Shown: positions 42,269-51,238, counted from the stretch's first letter. The stretch: 64,000 nt of DNA from Nitrospira sp. SG-bin1 (GCA_002083365.1 LVWS01000032.1:186001-250000), one strand, 5' to 3'. The notes: generated by a model from the sequence alone, not told the origin. Translations and numbers: made by a program.

Positions 42269-44668
42269 TTATGACTTCTGTCTCGCCTTCGCCAACGCCA
42301 GAGCCATCGCGCCGATCGGCTGAGGGGTTCGTGCTGTCTGGCTGGACGGCGACGGTCCACGACCGCGGGAGTCACGTGTTGCCTGACTCCCGGACTGTGC
42401 CTGAGCAGATGGACGACTCGCCGCATCTTCCAATCGCATAGTCAGGGCAATGCGCTGACGCTTCAGATCGACGTCGATTACTTTCACTTTGACGATCTGC
42501 CCCGGCTTCACCACCTCGTGTGGGTCTTTGATGAATTTGTTTGCCAATGCGGATACGTGCACGAGACCATCCTGATGGACGCCGATGTCGACGAATGCGC
42601 CGAAGGCCGCCACGTTTGTGACCACGCCCTCCAACACCATGCCGGGCTGCAGATCGCTTACGGATTCGACCCCCTCGCGGAAGGTCGCGGTCTTGAATTC
42701 AGGTCGAGGATCGCGGCCCGGTTTTTCCAGCTCGGCAAAAATGTCCCGCACCGTCGGCAATCCAAACCTTTCATCCGTGAAATCCGCCGGCGACACCTCC
42801 TTCAAGACCCCCGGTCTGCGCATCACATCCGAAATTTCCGTTCCTAACCTGGTCAAAATACGTTCCACGACGGGGTAGGCCTCCGGGTGCACGGCAGATC
42901 GATCCAAAGGGTTGTCGCCGTCTTGAATGCGTAAAAAGCCGGCCGCCTGCTCAAAGGCCTTGTCGCCAAGACGCGGCACGTTGCGGATCGCAGTCCGGTT
43001 GGGAAAGGGTCCATGTGCATTTCGATAGTCCACAATATTCCTGGCCAGTGCTTTGTTGAGGCCCGAGACCCGCTCCAATAAAGGCACCGATGCCGTATTG
43101 ACGTCCACGCCGACGGCATTCACGCAATCTTCCACCGTGGCATCGAGGGATCGGGCCAATGCCCGCTGATCGACGTCATGCTGATATTGCCCGACGCCGA
43201 TCGCCTTCGGTTCAATCTTCACCAGCTCGGCCAGCGGATCCTGCACCCGTCGAGCGATGGACACCGCACCTCGTAAGCTTACGTCCAACTCGGGAAACTC
43301 CGCCGCGGCAAAGGCCGAGGCCGAATACACCGACGCTCCGGCTTCACTCACCACGATTTTTGCCAACTTGCGGTCGGGCTGCTGACTCGTGATTAACTTG
43401 ATCAGCTCGCCCGCCAACTTGTCGGTCTCCCGGCTGGCCGTCCCGTTGCCGATCGCCACCAATTCCACGCCATGGCGAACGACCAGACGGACCAATGTTT
43501 CCGATGACCCTTGCCAATCATTGCGCGGCTGATGCGGATAGATCGTCTCGGTTGCCAATAATTTACCCGTGGCATCGACCACCGCGATTTTACAACCCGT
43601 GCGAATGCCGGGATCCAGGCCGAGGATGACCTTGGGCCCGGCCGGTGCCGCCAGCAGCAACTCATGGAGATTCTTGGCGAAAATTTTGATCGCCTCGGCC
43701 TCGGCCGCATCACGCAATTGCATGAACAATTCGGTGCTGAGCGTCATATGAAGCTTCACGCGCCAGGTCCATTCACAAACCCCCATCAGCCATTTGTCCG
43801 CCGGTCGGCCACGATCTTGAACGCCCGCATGCGCGGCGACCATCGCGACACAGGGATGTGGGACGACCGTCTCCAGCGCTTCGCCCAGGCCCAACTCCAG
43901 CTTTAGAATTCCGAGCGAACGACCTCGGAAGAGCGCGAGGGCGCGATGTGATGGAATGGCCTTGATCGGTTCCGCATAGGCATAATAATCACGGAATTTT
44001 TCTTCTTCGGCCGTCTCCTTGTCTTTCATCACGGTCGAGGTCACGACGCCTTCGTTCCACAACTTCGACCGCAGCGGGGTCAACAGGTCAGCCGCTTCGG
44101 CAAACCGCTCCATCAGAATGTCGCGGGCTCCCTCCAACGCGGTTTTGGCATCGGGGACATTGATCGCCTCCACCCCTTCCGCAGCCGGCACAACGCGCAG
44201 GTACTTGAGCGCTTCCTGCTCCGGATGCAACAGCGGATCAGCTAACAGCCCGTCGGCCAGCGGTTCCAATCCTGCCTCGCGGGCGATTTGCGCACGGGTG
44301 CGTCGTTTGGGTTTGAAGGGCAGATACAGGTCTTCGAGCGCTTGTTTGGTGGTGACGGACTCGATGCGCTCACGCAACACATCCGTGAGCTTGCCTTGTT
44401 CTTCAATCGAGCCCAACACGGCGGCACGCCGCTCCTCCAGTTCTCGAAGATAGCGCAAGCGGTCTTCCAATATACGCAATTGCGTATCGTCCAAGTTGCC
44501 GGTCGCCTCCTTGCGATAGCGGGCGATGAATGGAACCGTGGCGCCTCCGTCGAGCAATGCCACGGCGGCGCTTATTTGAGATGCCCCGACGCCGAGTTCC
44601 GTGGCCACAATCGAAACAATCTTGAGCGTTGCCATATCCGTTGAAGTCTGAGTCGCCTCCGTTGTCAT
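42269..44668 (-). CDS. tex: Tex family RNA-binding transcription accessory protein
   Basis: 799 residues. Tex layout: N-terminal HTH-like region with VPFIARYRKEATGNLDDTQ, the YqgF/RuvX-like fold (VILGLDPGIRTGCKIAVVD), helix-hairpin-helix segments (GVDVNTASVPLLERVSGLN; FPNRTAIRNVPRLGDKAFEQ) and a C-terminal S1 RNA-binding domain (GMVLEGVVTNVAAFGAFVD). The C-terminus adds a Ser/Gln/Arg tail. A conserved nucleic-acid-binding protein with a poorly defined role in transcription. Confidence 0.96.
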   Translation of the reverse strand: MTTEATQTSTDMATLKIVSIVATELGVGASQISAAVALLDGGATVPFIARYRKEATGNLDDTQLRILEDRLRYLRELEERRAAVLGSIEEQGKLTDVLRERIESVTTKQALEDLYLPFKPKRRTRAQIAREAGLEPLADGLLADPLLHPEQEALKYLRVVPAAEGVEAINVPDAKTALEGARDILMERFAEAADLLTPLRSKLWNEGVVTSTVMKDKETAEEEKFRDYYAYAEPIKAIPSHRALALFRGRSLGILKLELGLGEALETVVPHPCVAMVAAHAGVQDRGRPADKWLMGVCEWTWRVKLHMTLSTELFMQLRDAAEAEAIKIFAKNLHELLLAAPAGPKVILGLDPGIRTGCKIAVVDATGKLLATETIYPHQPRNDWQGSSETLVRLVVRHGVELVAIGNGTASRETDKLAGELIKLITSQQPDRKLAKIVVSEAGASVYSASAFAAAEFPELDVSLRGAVSIARRVQDPLAELVKIEPKAIGVGQYQHDVDQRALARSLDATVEDCVNAVGVDVNTASVPLLERVSGLNKALARNIVDYRNAHGPFPNRTAIRNVPRLGDKAFEQAAGFLRIQDGDNPLDRSAVHPEAYPVVERILTRLGTEISDVMRRPGVLKEVSPADFTDERFGLPTVRDIFAELEKPGRDPRPEFKTATFREGVESVSDLQPGMVLEGVVTNVAAFGAFVDIGVHQDGLVHVSALANKFIKDPHEVVKPGQIVKVKVIDVDLKRQRIALTMRLEDAASRPSAQAQSGSQATRDSRGRGPSPSSQTARTPQPIGAMALALAKARQKS

Positions 44669-44796
44669 CGGTATCGATCGCCTATGTTTCCGAACGCGCC
44701 ATTTCGTTCGCGCTCTTTGAGAGGTGGAGAAGAAAAAGTCGCCGAGCTTTCAGTGGTCTTCCAGGTCAGGAGGGCATGACGGGAGATCGCAACATG

Positions 44797-45510
44797 TCAA
44801 TGTGCCAGGGTTCCGAACGCGGCAAACAGTCGACCCGTCAGGTAATAAGTCCCCGGGGCGTCACCCTGGTACTTGCGTCGCAGGTAGTCGTTCAAAATCC
44901 GTCCATCAGCGGCCTTGTGCATGTCGGGATGTTTCAAGTTCATGCGATAGCGTTCGATTCCGGCGGAAACCGAGCTCACAAACACCACGGTCCCGTCCAG
45001 ATCCACCTTTTCGACGACACCGACATGCGTCAACGGATCGTTCGGCAATCCGTCACGGTTGAAATCCCAGGTATTGTGGAAAAAGACCAGATCCCCCGGA
45101 TTGACGGTTGGGCCATAGTGAATCCGCCCATGTTGCACCACATGGGTAAAGATGCGCCCGACGCCGTTGCCGCCGTCAAGCTCGCCCAGTCCGCCGTACA
45201 AGTCAACACGCTGCGAGGCGTACACCCCCCGGACAAATCCGGAGCAGTCCGGGGCATAGCTTCGGCCACCGACCTGAATACGGGACTGACCCACAAACCG
45301 CACGGCGGTTTGTGCGAGCGCCGTCTGCCGCGGGATGCCTTTGGCCATCGCACAGCAATGTGCTCCCCGTGTACTCATCGGGGACATTAGGCTTCTTTCA
45401 CCATGGAGCGGCTGGCGCCCGTTTGCGGCACAGCCGGAGACCAGGCCGGAAACCAGCAGGGCCAGAATCCCGATCATGAATGAGCGGCTGTGTCCGACAG
45501 AACTCATCAT
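44797..45510 (-). CDS. NlpC/P60- or CHAP-like cell-wall hydrolase, lipoprotein
   Basis: 237 residues from ATG at 45510 (ATG at 45507 equally possible). Lipoprotein signal LLVSGLVSGC. The papain-like core has the catalytic Cys in APDCSGFVRGVY, a His in DPLTHVGVVEKV and GDLVFFHNTWD between them, the layout of NlpC/P60 peptidoglycan endopeptidases. Trp/Asp-rich insert DFNRDGLPNDP may bind calcium. Likely cleaves peptide bonds in peptidoglycan. Promoter and ATG are so close that the message is probably leaderless. Confidence 0.82.
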   Translation of the reverse strand: MMSSVGHSRSFMIGILALLVSGLVSGCAANGRQPLHGERSLMSPMSTRGAHCCAMAKGIPRQTALAQTAVRFVGQSRIQVGGRSYAPDCSGFVRGVYASQRVDLYGGLGELDGGNGVGRIFTHVVQHGRIHYGPTVNPGDLVFFHNTWDFNRDGLPNDPLTHVGVVEKVDLDGTVVFVSSVSAGIERYRMNLKHPDMHKAADGRILNDYLRRKYQGDAPGTYYLTGRLFAAFGTLAH

Positions 45511-45516
45511 GCACTT

Positions 45517-45544
45517 AGTATACAGACCGGCTGCCATAAGACAA
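45517..45544 (-). promoter_or_regulatory. Promoter of the NlpC-like gene
   Basis: Minus strand: TTGTCT (45544-45539), 16 bp, TATACT (45522-45517), only 6 nt before the ATG at 45510. The expected start point coincides with the start codon. Confidence 0.55.
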
Positions 45545-45562
45545 TACCTACGGTCCGTTCCG

Positions 45563-46999
45563 CTATCCTCCGGCGGAACCCACTGGCCCCCCTGGTTCCG
45601 TCATGCGCCAAGGATCGAGGAGTTGAGCAAGACGTTTGTCCGGCAAAACCTTTTGGTCTTTGGCCACCTGTCTGACAGTCTTGCCGGACTTGTAGGCGTC
45701 CTTCGCCAGTTTTGCCGCTGCTTCGTACCCGATCTCCGGGGCAAGCGCCGTGCACATCGCGAGACTCTCCTCAATGAGACTCTTGCACCGCTCTTCGTTC
45801 GCCTTAATGCCCTCAATACACTTCGCGGCAAAGTTATTGGACGCCGTGGCCAGCAGTTCGATCGACTGGAGCAGATTATAGGCCATCACCGGCATCATGA
45901 CGATGAGTTCAAAGTTTGCCGCTTGGCCGCCGACCGTGACCGTCACATCGTTGCCAATCACTTGTGCACAGACCATCGTCACGGATTCCGCGATGACCGG
46001 GTTCACCTTTCCCGGCATGATGGAAGAGCCAGGCTGGGTCTCTGGCAAATTGATTTCTCCTAGTCCGCAGCGGGGGCCCGACCCAAGCCAGCGAATGTCA
46101 TTGGCGATCTTCATCAGGCTCACAGCCAACACTCGCAATTGCCCACTGGCTTCAACTAGCGAATCTTGGGCCGACTGGGCCTCGAAATGATTCTTGGCTT
46201 CTTTGAAGGAGCAGCCAGTCTCTTTAGAAATGATCGCCATCACCTTAGCGGAAAATTTCGGATGGCAGTTGAGCCCCGTCCCCACTGCCGTCCCTCCAAG
46301 CGCCACTTCAGCCAAAGCTTCCTGGGCCTGCTTCACTCGCTGAATCCCAAGTTCAATCTGGCGGGCATAGCCACCGAATTCCTGCCCCAAACGAACCGGC
46401 GTCGCATCCTGCAAATGCGTGCGCCCGATCTTCACGATTGTGTCGAACTCCTTGGCCTTGCCTCTCAGCGCCTTGTGCAGCCGAGTGAGCGCCGGGAGCA
46501 GTTGCTGCTGCATCATCTCCGACCCGGCGATGTGAATGGCCGTCGGAATCACATCGTTGCTCGACTGGCCAAGGTTCACGTGGTCGTTCGGATGCACCAG
46601 CTTGCTGCCGCGCGCGCCGCCGAGGAGCTCCGTCGCGCGGTTGGAAATGACCTCGTTCGTGTTCATATTGGTGGACGTGCCGGACCCCGTCTGAAAAATA
46701 TCGACCGGGAACTCGGCGTCCAATCTACCTTCGACCACTTCGGTCGCCGCCTGTTTGATCGCCTCAGCCGGCTTCTTGTCCAACAAGCCAAGAGAATGGT
46801 TCACCGTGGCCGCGGCGCGCTTGATCATTCCCATGGCCCGGATGACCGCCCGCGGTATCCGGAGCGAGCTGATCGGGAAATTTTCGATCGCGCGCGCCGT
46901 CTGCACACCATAGTAGGCTTCGGCGGGAACAGCGAGTTCCCCCATGGTATCTCGTTCCATTCGAGTCGGCACTGATGACATACTTTGATTCGGTTTCAT
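45563..46999 (-). CDS. fumC: Fumarate hydratase class II
   Basis: 478 residues. Interconverts fumarate and malate in the TCA cycle (either direction). Family blocks: TGSGTSTNMNTNEVISNRA, VHPNDHVNLGQSSNDVIPTA, GRTHLQDATPVRLGQEF and the fumarase/aspartase signature GSSIMPGKVNPVI. Aspartate ammonia-lyase is the closest alternative, but the overall length and the GNDVTVTVGGQAANFELIVM block favour fumarase. Citrate synthase and malic enzyme nearby support a central-carbon role. Confidence 0.9.
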   Translation of the reverse strand: MKPNQSMSSVPTRMERDTMGELAVPAEAYYGVQTARAIENFPISSLRIPRAVIRAMGMIKRAAATVNHSLGLLDKKPAEAIKQAATEVVEGRLDAEFPVDIFQTGSGTSTNMNTNEVISNRATELLGGARGSKLVHPNDHVNLGQSSNDVIPTAIHIAGSEMMQQQLLPALTRLHKALRGKAKEFDTIVKIGRTHLQDATPVRLGQEFGGYARQIELGIQRVKQAQEALAEVALGGTAVGTGLNCHPKFSAKVMAIISKETGCSFKEAKNHFEAQSAQDSLVEASGQLRVLAVSLMKIANDIRWLGSGPRCGLGEINLPETQPGSSIMPGKVNPVIAESVTMVCAQVIGNDVTVTVGGQAANFELIVMMPVMAYNLLQSIELLATASNNFAAKCIEGIKANEERCKSLIEESLAMCTALAPEIGYEAAAKLAKDAYKSGKTVRQVAKDQKVLPDKRLAQLLDPWRMTEPGGPVGSAGG

Positions 47000-47044
47000 G
47001 CGTGGCGCTCCATCAATTAGAGGTTCTCACTACTCGCGGGCGCC

Positions 47045-47074
47045 ATGATAAACTCAGCTCGCCGACTTTCACAA
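47045..47074 (-). promoter_or_regulatory. Promoter of fumC
   Basis: Minus strand: TTGTGA (47074-47069), 18 bp, TATCAT (47050-47045), about 45 bp upstream of the fumC start. Confidence 0.4.
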
Positions 47075-47181
47075 GAGCAGACCTCCCATGACTCCTCCGT
47101 CCGTCACCGGTCGACGCCTATGCCGGGGCATAAGCGTGAAGAAACACCTCGTGCCGTTACAGTGGATGAAGCCCCTTATCG

Positions 47182-47373
47182 GTGGAGGAGGATTTGGATC
47201 CCTGGCGCACCAAGATCCAGAGCTGCTTTCGCGTCCGCGCCGGCGACGGGCAGCGATATGTGTTGCGGTATGGCCTCGACGAAGATGTCTGTCCGACAAT
47301 TAACGATCTGAGCGCTGTGGGGAAGAACCAGAAGGCCCGCCTTGGGCTGGCGGGTTTTTGCGACGATCAGTGA
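47182..47373 (+). CDS. Possible small protein with an internal terminator
   Basis: 63 codons from a GTG. The first 45 residues read like a genuine protein with coding-like third positions (DPWRTKIQSCFRVRAGDG; YVLRYGLDEDVCPTIND). There is no ribosome site, a stop lies just upstream in frame, and the last 15 codons coincide with a terminator hairpin. It may be the 3' part of a frameshifted gene, or the region may make a small RNA ending at the terminator. The rest of 47000-47418 holds only the fumC promoter. Confidence 0.3.
   Translation: MEEDLDPWRTKIQSCFRVRAGDGQRYVLRYGLDEDVCPTINDLSAVGKNQKARLGLAGFCDDQ
47334..47359 (+). terminator. Rho-independent terminator
   Basis: CCCGCC, 7-nt loop, GGCGGG, then TTTTT. 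Points along the plus strand, implying a plus-strand transcript from the 47.1-47.3 kb stretch. Confidence 0.65.
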
Positions 47374-47418
47374 GGCAATCCTGTTCGGTTCAGATGTCCT
47401 ACAATGCCTCTCAGTCCA

Positions 47419-47682
47419 TCACCTTTGCGTGATTTCGCCCTCGCCCCCGTTGACGCTATTCGCCTCGGGTCGGAACATGTAGACCGGTTCGTGCTTCGCG
47501 ATCTTGAACAAATGCACGATGTCGATCCCCATCCCTGTTAATGCGAGGCACCACCCCCCGACGATCATCAACCAGGCCGGTGAAAACGCTTCTGACGGCT
47601 GGTCGAAGTCGAATACAGCCATCACGCCCGCGAGCGCCAGCACCATTCCAACCGTTATCAGTCCATAACTGAGAGTTTTCAT
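47419..47682 (-). CDS. Small membrane protein, two transmembrane helices
   Basis: 87 residues from ATG at 47682 (GAGGAGG 6 bp upstream). Helices: LITVGMVLALAGVMAVF and AWLMIVGGWCLALTGMGIDIV, with a short cytoplasmic tail. No family recognised. Confidence 0.7.
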   Translation of the reverse strand: MKTLSYGLITVGMVLALAGVMAVFDFDQPSEAFSPAWLMIVGGWCLALTGMGIDIVHLFKIAKHEPVYMFRPEANSVNGGEGEITQR

Positions 47683-47700
47683 CTTCGCCTCCTCAAACAT

Positions 47701-47940
47701 GTCCAGACCATGAACAAGTTCGACAGTTCAGCGGAGAGCCCACCCCTTCCTATTCGTGCGATGGCAGCGCTTCACACCTCCTCTGCATGCACCTGACCAG
47801 TACGGCGAGAATCCTGAAAAACTTGGGAGGGACTCTACTCGTTTTCGTCAAATAGGCAATACGCAAAGATGACCCTATCGAGCAGATCCGATTGGGTCTT
47901 CATGGTCGATGGAAATATCCGAGGCGGTGGATTGCGCCGA
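47701..47940. other. Intergenic, no gene seen
   Basis: Upstream of the small membrane protein. Frames here are short and not coding-like. Possible promoter elements for the membrane protein are not clear. Confidence 0.3.
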
Positions 47941-48180
47941 TCACTCCTCCGGCGAAGTGACGGTTCCTCGTTTAAAGAATGTCGCCAGCTGCTTGGCCGC
48001 AAATGCACTCAAAACGATGCGGTTCGTGAGCGAGATCTGACTATCAGGCTGTCTCTGATCTCGGGATTGATTCAATCCAACGCTCAAAATAATCTCTCCT
48101 TTGGTGCTCACCACCTGACGGATGTTGGGGACAATAATCTTGGCGCCGACACGATCGAGCCGAATGCATGAAGACAGAAG
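47941..48180 (-). pseudogene. 5'-degraded small gene
   Basis: Open frame of 79 codons with no start codon, ending TGA at 47941. It reads convincingly as protein (AKIIVPNIRQVVSTKGEIIL; NRIVLSAFAAKQLATFFKRG). An ATG 16 codons upstream is in another frame, so a one-base change probably broke it. The pattern of a short beta-rich part followed by an alanine-rich helix resembles DUF3467-type proteins, a weak suggestion only. Confidence 0.4.
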
Positions 48181-48290
48181 TCATTGAGACAAACGGATGG
48201 CAACAGATGGAAGCGGCACCCCTTATGGTCCATCGTATGGTATACAGAGCCCTGTGGAAAAACGTTCCTGACCGGAAAGGGAAAGGCCCC

Positions 48291-48493
48291 ATGGCGAAAC
48301 AGCTTAAAAAACCCACCGTAGAAGTCCCGGCCGACCTCTTAACGCCTGCGACCACGGCAAGCGGCGAAGGGGTCACCTCCACCGTGAGAAGAGGGCTTGA
48401 ATTGGTCGCTGCCGGAGACGCCTATGGTCGCCTGGGGCGATTTCGCGGCAAGGTCAAGTTGGGGTCAAGTTCTCAGAGCTGCGGCTGGACTGA
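48291..48493 (+). pseudogene. Broken VapB-type antitoxin
   Basis: ATG at 48291 behind GGAAAGG. The frame begins like a short antitoxin of a toxin-antitoxin pair (TVEVPADLLTPATTASGE; VRRGLELVAAGDAYGRL). At 48450-48471 an 11-bp unit is doubled (AAGGTCAAGTT then GGGGTCAAGTT). Removing the second unit restores a 63-codon frame ending KFSELRLD-TGA, overlapping the toxin ATG as TGATG. The duplication therefore frameshifts the antitoxin. Confidence 0.6.
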
Positions 48494-48855
48494 TGCTGCG
48501 CCTCGATACAAGTTCCCTGATCGACTATCCGCAAGGCGAAGAAGGGGCTGATGTTGATGTGATCGATCAGGCTCTCCTTGATCAAGTCATAGTTCTTTCA
48601 CCGGTCACCGTGTCGGAACTTCTCAGCGACCCCCATCTCTCACAGATTTGAAACGGACGATCTTTGAACTTCCTACTCTCCATTACAACAGAAGGCTTTT
48701 TGGAACGTGCCGGACTCCTCCGAGCGAAAGTGCTCAGAACCGGTCGCCGAGCCAATTTGGCCGATACCCTCATCACTCAAAGCCGCCTCGATCACCATGC
48801 GATACTTGCCATGATCCAGCGACCAACGACGGTATGGGCTGCGATATCCCTTTGA
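48493..48855 (+). pseudogene. Broken VapC-type PIN-domain toxin
   Basis: Starts MLRLDTSSLIDYPQGEE with the first PIN Asp and the TVSELLSD Glu. It hits a stop at 48651, then continues in another frame (GFLERAGLLRAKVLRTGRRA; NLADTLITQSRLDHHA, third acidic site) to 48855. The final PIN acidic motif is lost by a further frame change. Normally a VapC RNase of about 125 residues; here non-functional. Together with the broken antitoxin it is a dead toxin-antitoxin locus. Confidence 0.65.
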
Positions 48856-48903
48856 TGACGAGGCCTGGGAAATGGATGATGCAGGAATTAAGTACTAAGC
48901 AAT

Positions 48904-48933
48904 AAAAAGGCCCGCCTTCTGAGGCGGGCCTTT
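48904..48933 (-). terminator. Strong terminator of hsp20
   Basis: GGCCCGCC-TTCTGA-GGCGGGCC, perfect 8-bp GC stem, with TTTTTATT on the minus strand after the stem. The plus strand has only TTT, so it works mainly for hsp20 but may also close the toxin locus. Confidence 0.8.
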
Positions 48934-48957
48934 GTTCGAGAACTGTTTCGGATCGGC

Positions 48958-49407
48958 TTACCCCACCTTGACTTCGATAGCCTTCGGTTTCGCCTTCTCC
49001 GACTTCGGGAGATGGAGATTCAACACCCCATCCTTGAACTCGGCTTTGACCTTCTCCTCTTCGATCACATCCGGCAAGGAGAAGCTCCGAACGAAACTGC
49101 CGTACGATCGTTCGATCCGATGGAACTTCTTCCCCTTCTCTTCCTTCTCGTGCTTGCGCTCACCCTGAATGGTCAACACCCCGTCTTCGAGCGTGACCTT
49201 CACGTCTTCCTTCTTCACGTCCGGAATCTCGGCCTTGATCTGATACTCCCCTTCGGTCTCGCTGATATCGACCGACGGTGTCCAATCCGCCACAATCATG
49301 GTTTCCTTCCCATTGGTACGCGATGCGGCAGGACGCGCGAACATACGATTCAACCGATCCGAGACTTCTTCCAGTTCACGAAACGGATCCCATCGTACGA
49401 GTGCCAT
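48958..49407 (-). CDS. Hsp20/alpha-crystallin small heat-shock protein
   Basis: 149 residues, SD GGGAGGT. ATP-independent holdase. N-terminal MALVRWDPFRELEEVSDRLN, the alpha-crystallin domain (TPSVDISETEGEYQIKAEIP; VKVTLEDGVLTIQGERKHE; FSLPDVIEEEKVKAEFKDGV) with the LxLxLPK-type end LNLHLPKSEKAK. Full length. No CIRCE element or clear heat-shock sigma promoter seen. Confidence 0.95.
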   Translation of the reverse strand: MALVRWDPFRELEEVSDRLNRMFARPAASRTNGKETMIVADWTPSVDISETEGEYQIKAEIPDVKKEDVKVTLEDGVLTIQGERKHEKEEKGKKFHRIERSYGSFVRSFSLPDVIEEEKVKAEFKDGVLNLHLPKSEKAKPKAIEVKVG

Positions 49408-49489
49408 AGCAACCTCCCTTTATGTGCGTTCTTATTCAGAATGTTCGGTTATGTCTGCTGGCGCCGCGCCGATTCAACCGCCTGACGGA

Positions 49490-49517
49490 TAGATAAATCC
49501 GCCTGTGGGCAAGTCAA
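49490..49517 (-). promoter_or_regulatory. Candidate promoter of hsp20
   Basis: Minus strand: TTGACT (49517-49512), 16 bp, TATCTA (49495-49490), about 85 bp upstream of the ATG. Confidence 0.3.
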
Positions 49518-49548
49518 GAGGATGCGGAGGAGCTGGTCAATACGGAGG

Positions 49549-50682
49549 TTACCGCTGGTCTATCGGCACATAGGGACGGTCATGCTCGCCGGAATAGATT
49601 TGATCGGGTCGGAACAGTTTGTTTTCGCGCAGCTGTTCCAGCCAATGAGCCAACCACCCTGAGACCCGCGCAATGGCAAACAGCGGCGTGAAGAGATCGA
49701 CATCGATGCCCATCTTATCGTAGATAATTCCGGAATAGAAATCGACGTTGGGATATACCCCTTTGTTGTTCAGGACCTTTCCGGCCGTCTTCTCGACCTC
49801 TAACGCCGTTTCATAAAGAGGTGAACTGCCGCACTCTTCGAACAGCCGCCGGCAAAGATCCTGAAGGACGGTGGCACGGGGATCTTTGACCTTGTAGACA
49901 CGGTGACCGAACCCCATCAGCTTTTTCTTGCTCTGCAGGGCCTGCTCAACGTAAGACCGCGCCTTCTCCGAGGCGCCGATCTCTCTCAACATGACGACCA
50001 CTTCTTCGTTGGCGCCCCCATGCAAGGGACCTTTCAAGGCACCGATCGAGGATGCCACGACCGTATAGGGATCGGCCAAGGTTGAGGCCGTCACCAGTCC
50101 TGTGAAAGTGGACGCGTTCATGGTGTGTTCCGCGTGGAGAATCAGGCAGTCATCAAAAATCTCGGACCACAAGGGCGGCACCGCGGTCTCGGTCAGCATG
50201 TAGAAAAAATTCTCGCTGAACCCAAGGTCGTCGCGGGGGGAGATTGGATCATCACCACGGCGCAGCCTTGCCCAGGCCGCCACGATCGTGGGCAACTTCG
50301 CGACAAGCCGAACGGCGCTCCAATAATTGTTTTCGACGTCTTTGACGTTACGGCCGGGATAAAACATGCCGAGTGCCGCCACCGCCGCCTGGAGGGCATC
50401 CATCGGATGTCCTTGTTCGGGCAAGCACTTCAAGAGGTCGATGATGCGGAACTTGATGCGCCGATGATGGGTGACATCGGTCATCCATTGTTGAAATTCC
50501 CTCTTTGACGGGAGATGACCAAAAAGCAGGAGATAGGCCGTTTCCAAGTACGATGAACTCGTACAGAGGGTCTCCACGCGAATGCCCCGGTACTCGAGGA
50601 TGCCTCGTTGCCCGTCCACATCGCTGATCGATGACGTGGCCGCCGGCACACCGGCTAAGCCAGGCATAAAATCATGGGGCAT
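49549..50682 (-). CDS. gltA: Citrate synthase
   Basis: 377 residues from ATG at 50682 (AAGGTG 5 bp upstream; a GTG at 50688 is in frame). Condenses acetyl-CoA and oxaloacetate. Catalytic His in ILHAEHTMNASTF, the second in MGFGHRVYKVKDPRA and Asp in YPNVDFYSGIIYDKM. The short form of about 375 residues is typical of the Gram-positive/archaeal type (2-methylcitrate synthase is a relative). It would feed the oxidative TCA branch with fumC. Confidence 0.93.
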   Translation of the reverse strand: MPHDFMPGLAGVPAATSSISDVDGQRGILEYRGIRVETLCTSSSYLETAYLLLFGHLPSKREFQQWMTDVTHHRRIKFRIIDLLKCLPEQGHPMDALQAAVAALGMFYPGRNVKDVENNYWSAVRLVAKLPTIVAAWARLRRGDDPISPRDDLGFSENFFYMLTETAVPPLWSEIFDDCLILHAEHTMNASTFTGLVTASTLADPYTVVASSIGALKGPLHGGANEEVVVMLREIGASEKARSYVEQALQSKKKLMGFGHRVYKVKDPRATVLQDLCRRLFEECGSSPLYETALEVEKTAGKVLNNKGVYPNVDFYSGIIYDKMGIDVDLFTPLFAIARVSGWLAHWLEQLRENKLFRPDQIYSGEHDRPYVPIDQR

Positions 50683-50839
50683 GATCACACCTTAGAACAA
50701 AGACATACGTCGCTTGATTACCCTACCATGGCGACGCGTCGTTCTTGCAATGAAAAATCGTGCTTGGCATACTGAATTCTACGAACTCGCCGTGCCGTCG
50801 CGATTGGACGATATCGGCACATGGACCAGATCGTGACCG

Positions 50840-51229
50840 ATGCGAACAGCCCTCTTCATGTGCGGCGTTGTCCTCACGATGACGGAAGTCATGCACGCCT
50901 CATCCGCCGTCGCGGAGGAAGATATGGTGGCGTTTGCCGTCGTGAGCGAGCTTCCCAAGGACAAGAGTCGGGTTCCTGCGAAGGTCGCCATCGATGGAGC
51001 GGTCACCGACATGAAGCTCCTCGCCTCTGATTCCATCCTGTCGAATTTGGTCTGGAAAAAATTGGAAATCTGCCATGCACTCAAGCTCGAAGGGCACAAG
51101 TCTTCGGAAGGTTTCCGGATACAGTCCGTGCGTGCCATCGATGGAGCCATGCTGCCGATGGTACTACAGGGCTTCGCGGGAGATTGTCTGCTCAAAAAGG
51201 CGCTGGAAGTAGCGCCCTTTGTCGACTAA
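50840..51229 (+). CDS. Secreted small hypothetical protein
   Basis: 129 residues. Signal peptide with cleavage near ASSAVA-EE. The mature domain carries two Cys (EICHALKLEG; FAGDCLLKK), likely a disulfide. Two short segments repeat the pattern xAIDGAxx (KVAIDGAVTDMKLL; RAIDGAMLPMVL). No family recognised. No good ribosome site. Confidence 0.6.
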   Translation: MRTALFMCGVVLTMTEVMHASSAVAEEDMVAFAVVSELPKDKSRVPAKVAIDGAVTDMKLLASDSILSNLVWKKLEICHALKLEGHKSSEGFRIQSVRAIDGAMLPMVLQGFAGDCLLKKALEVAPFVD

Positions 51230-51238
51230 GATCGGAGA

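Noticed and set aside
47045..47311. 88-codon plus-strand ORF starting at 47045
   Set aside because: The ATG lies in the -10 box of fumC, there is no ribosome site and the second half is Arg/Ala-rich out-of-frame sequence.
47869..48171. 100-codon plus-strand ORF
   Set aside because: Antisense to the more protein-like 79-codon frame on the minus strand; Ser/Arg-rich.
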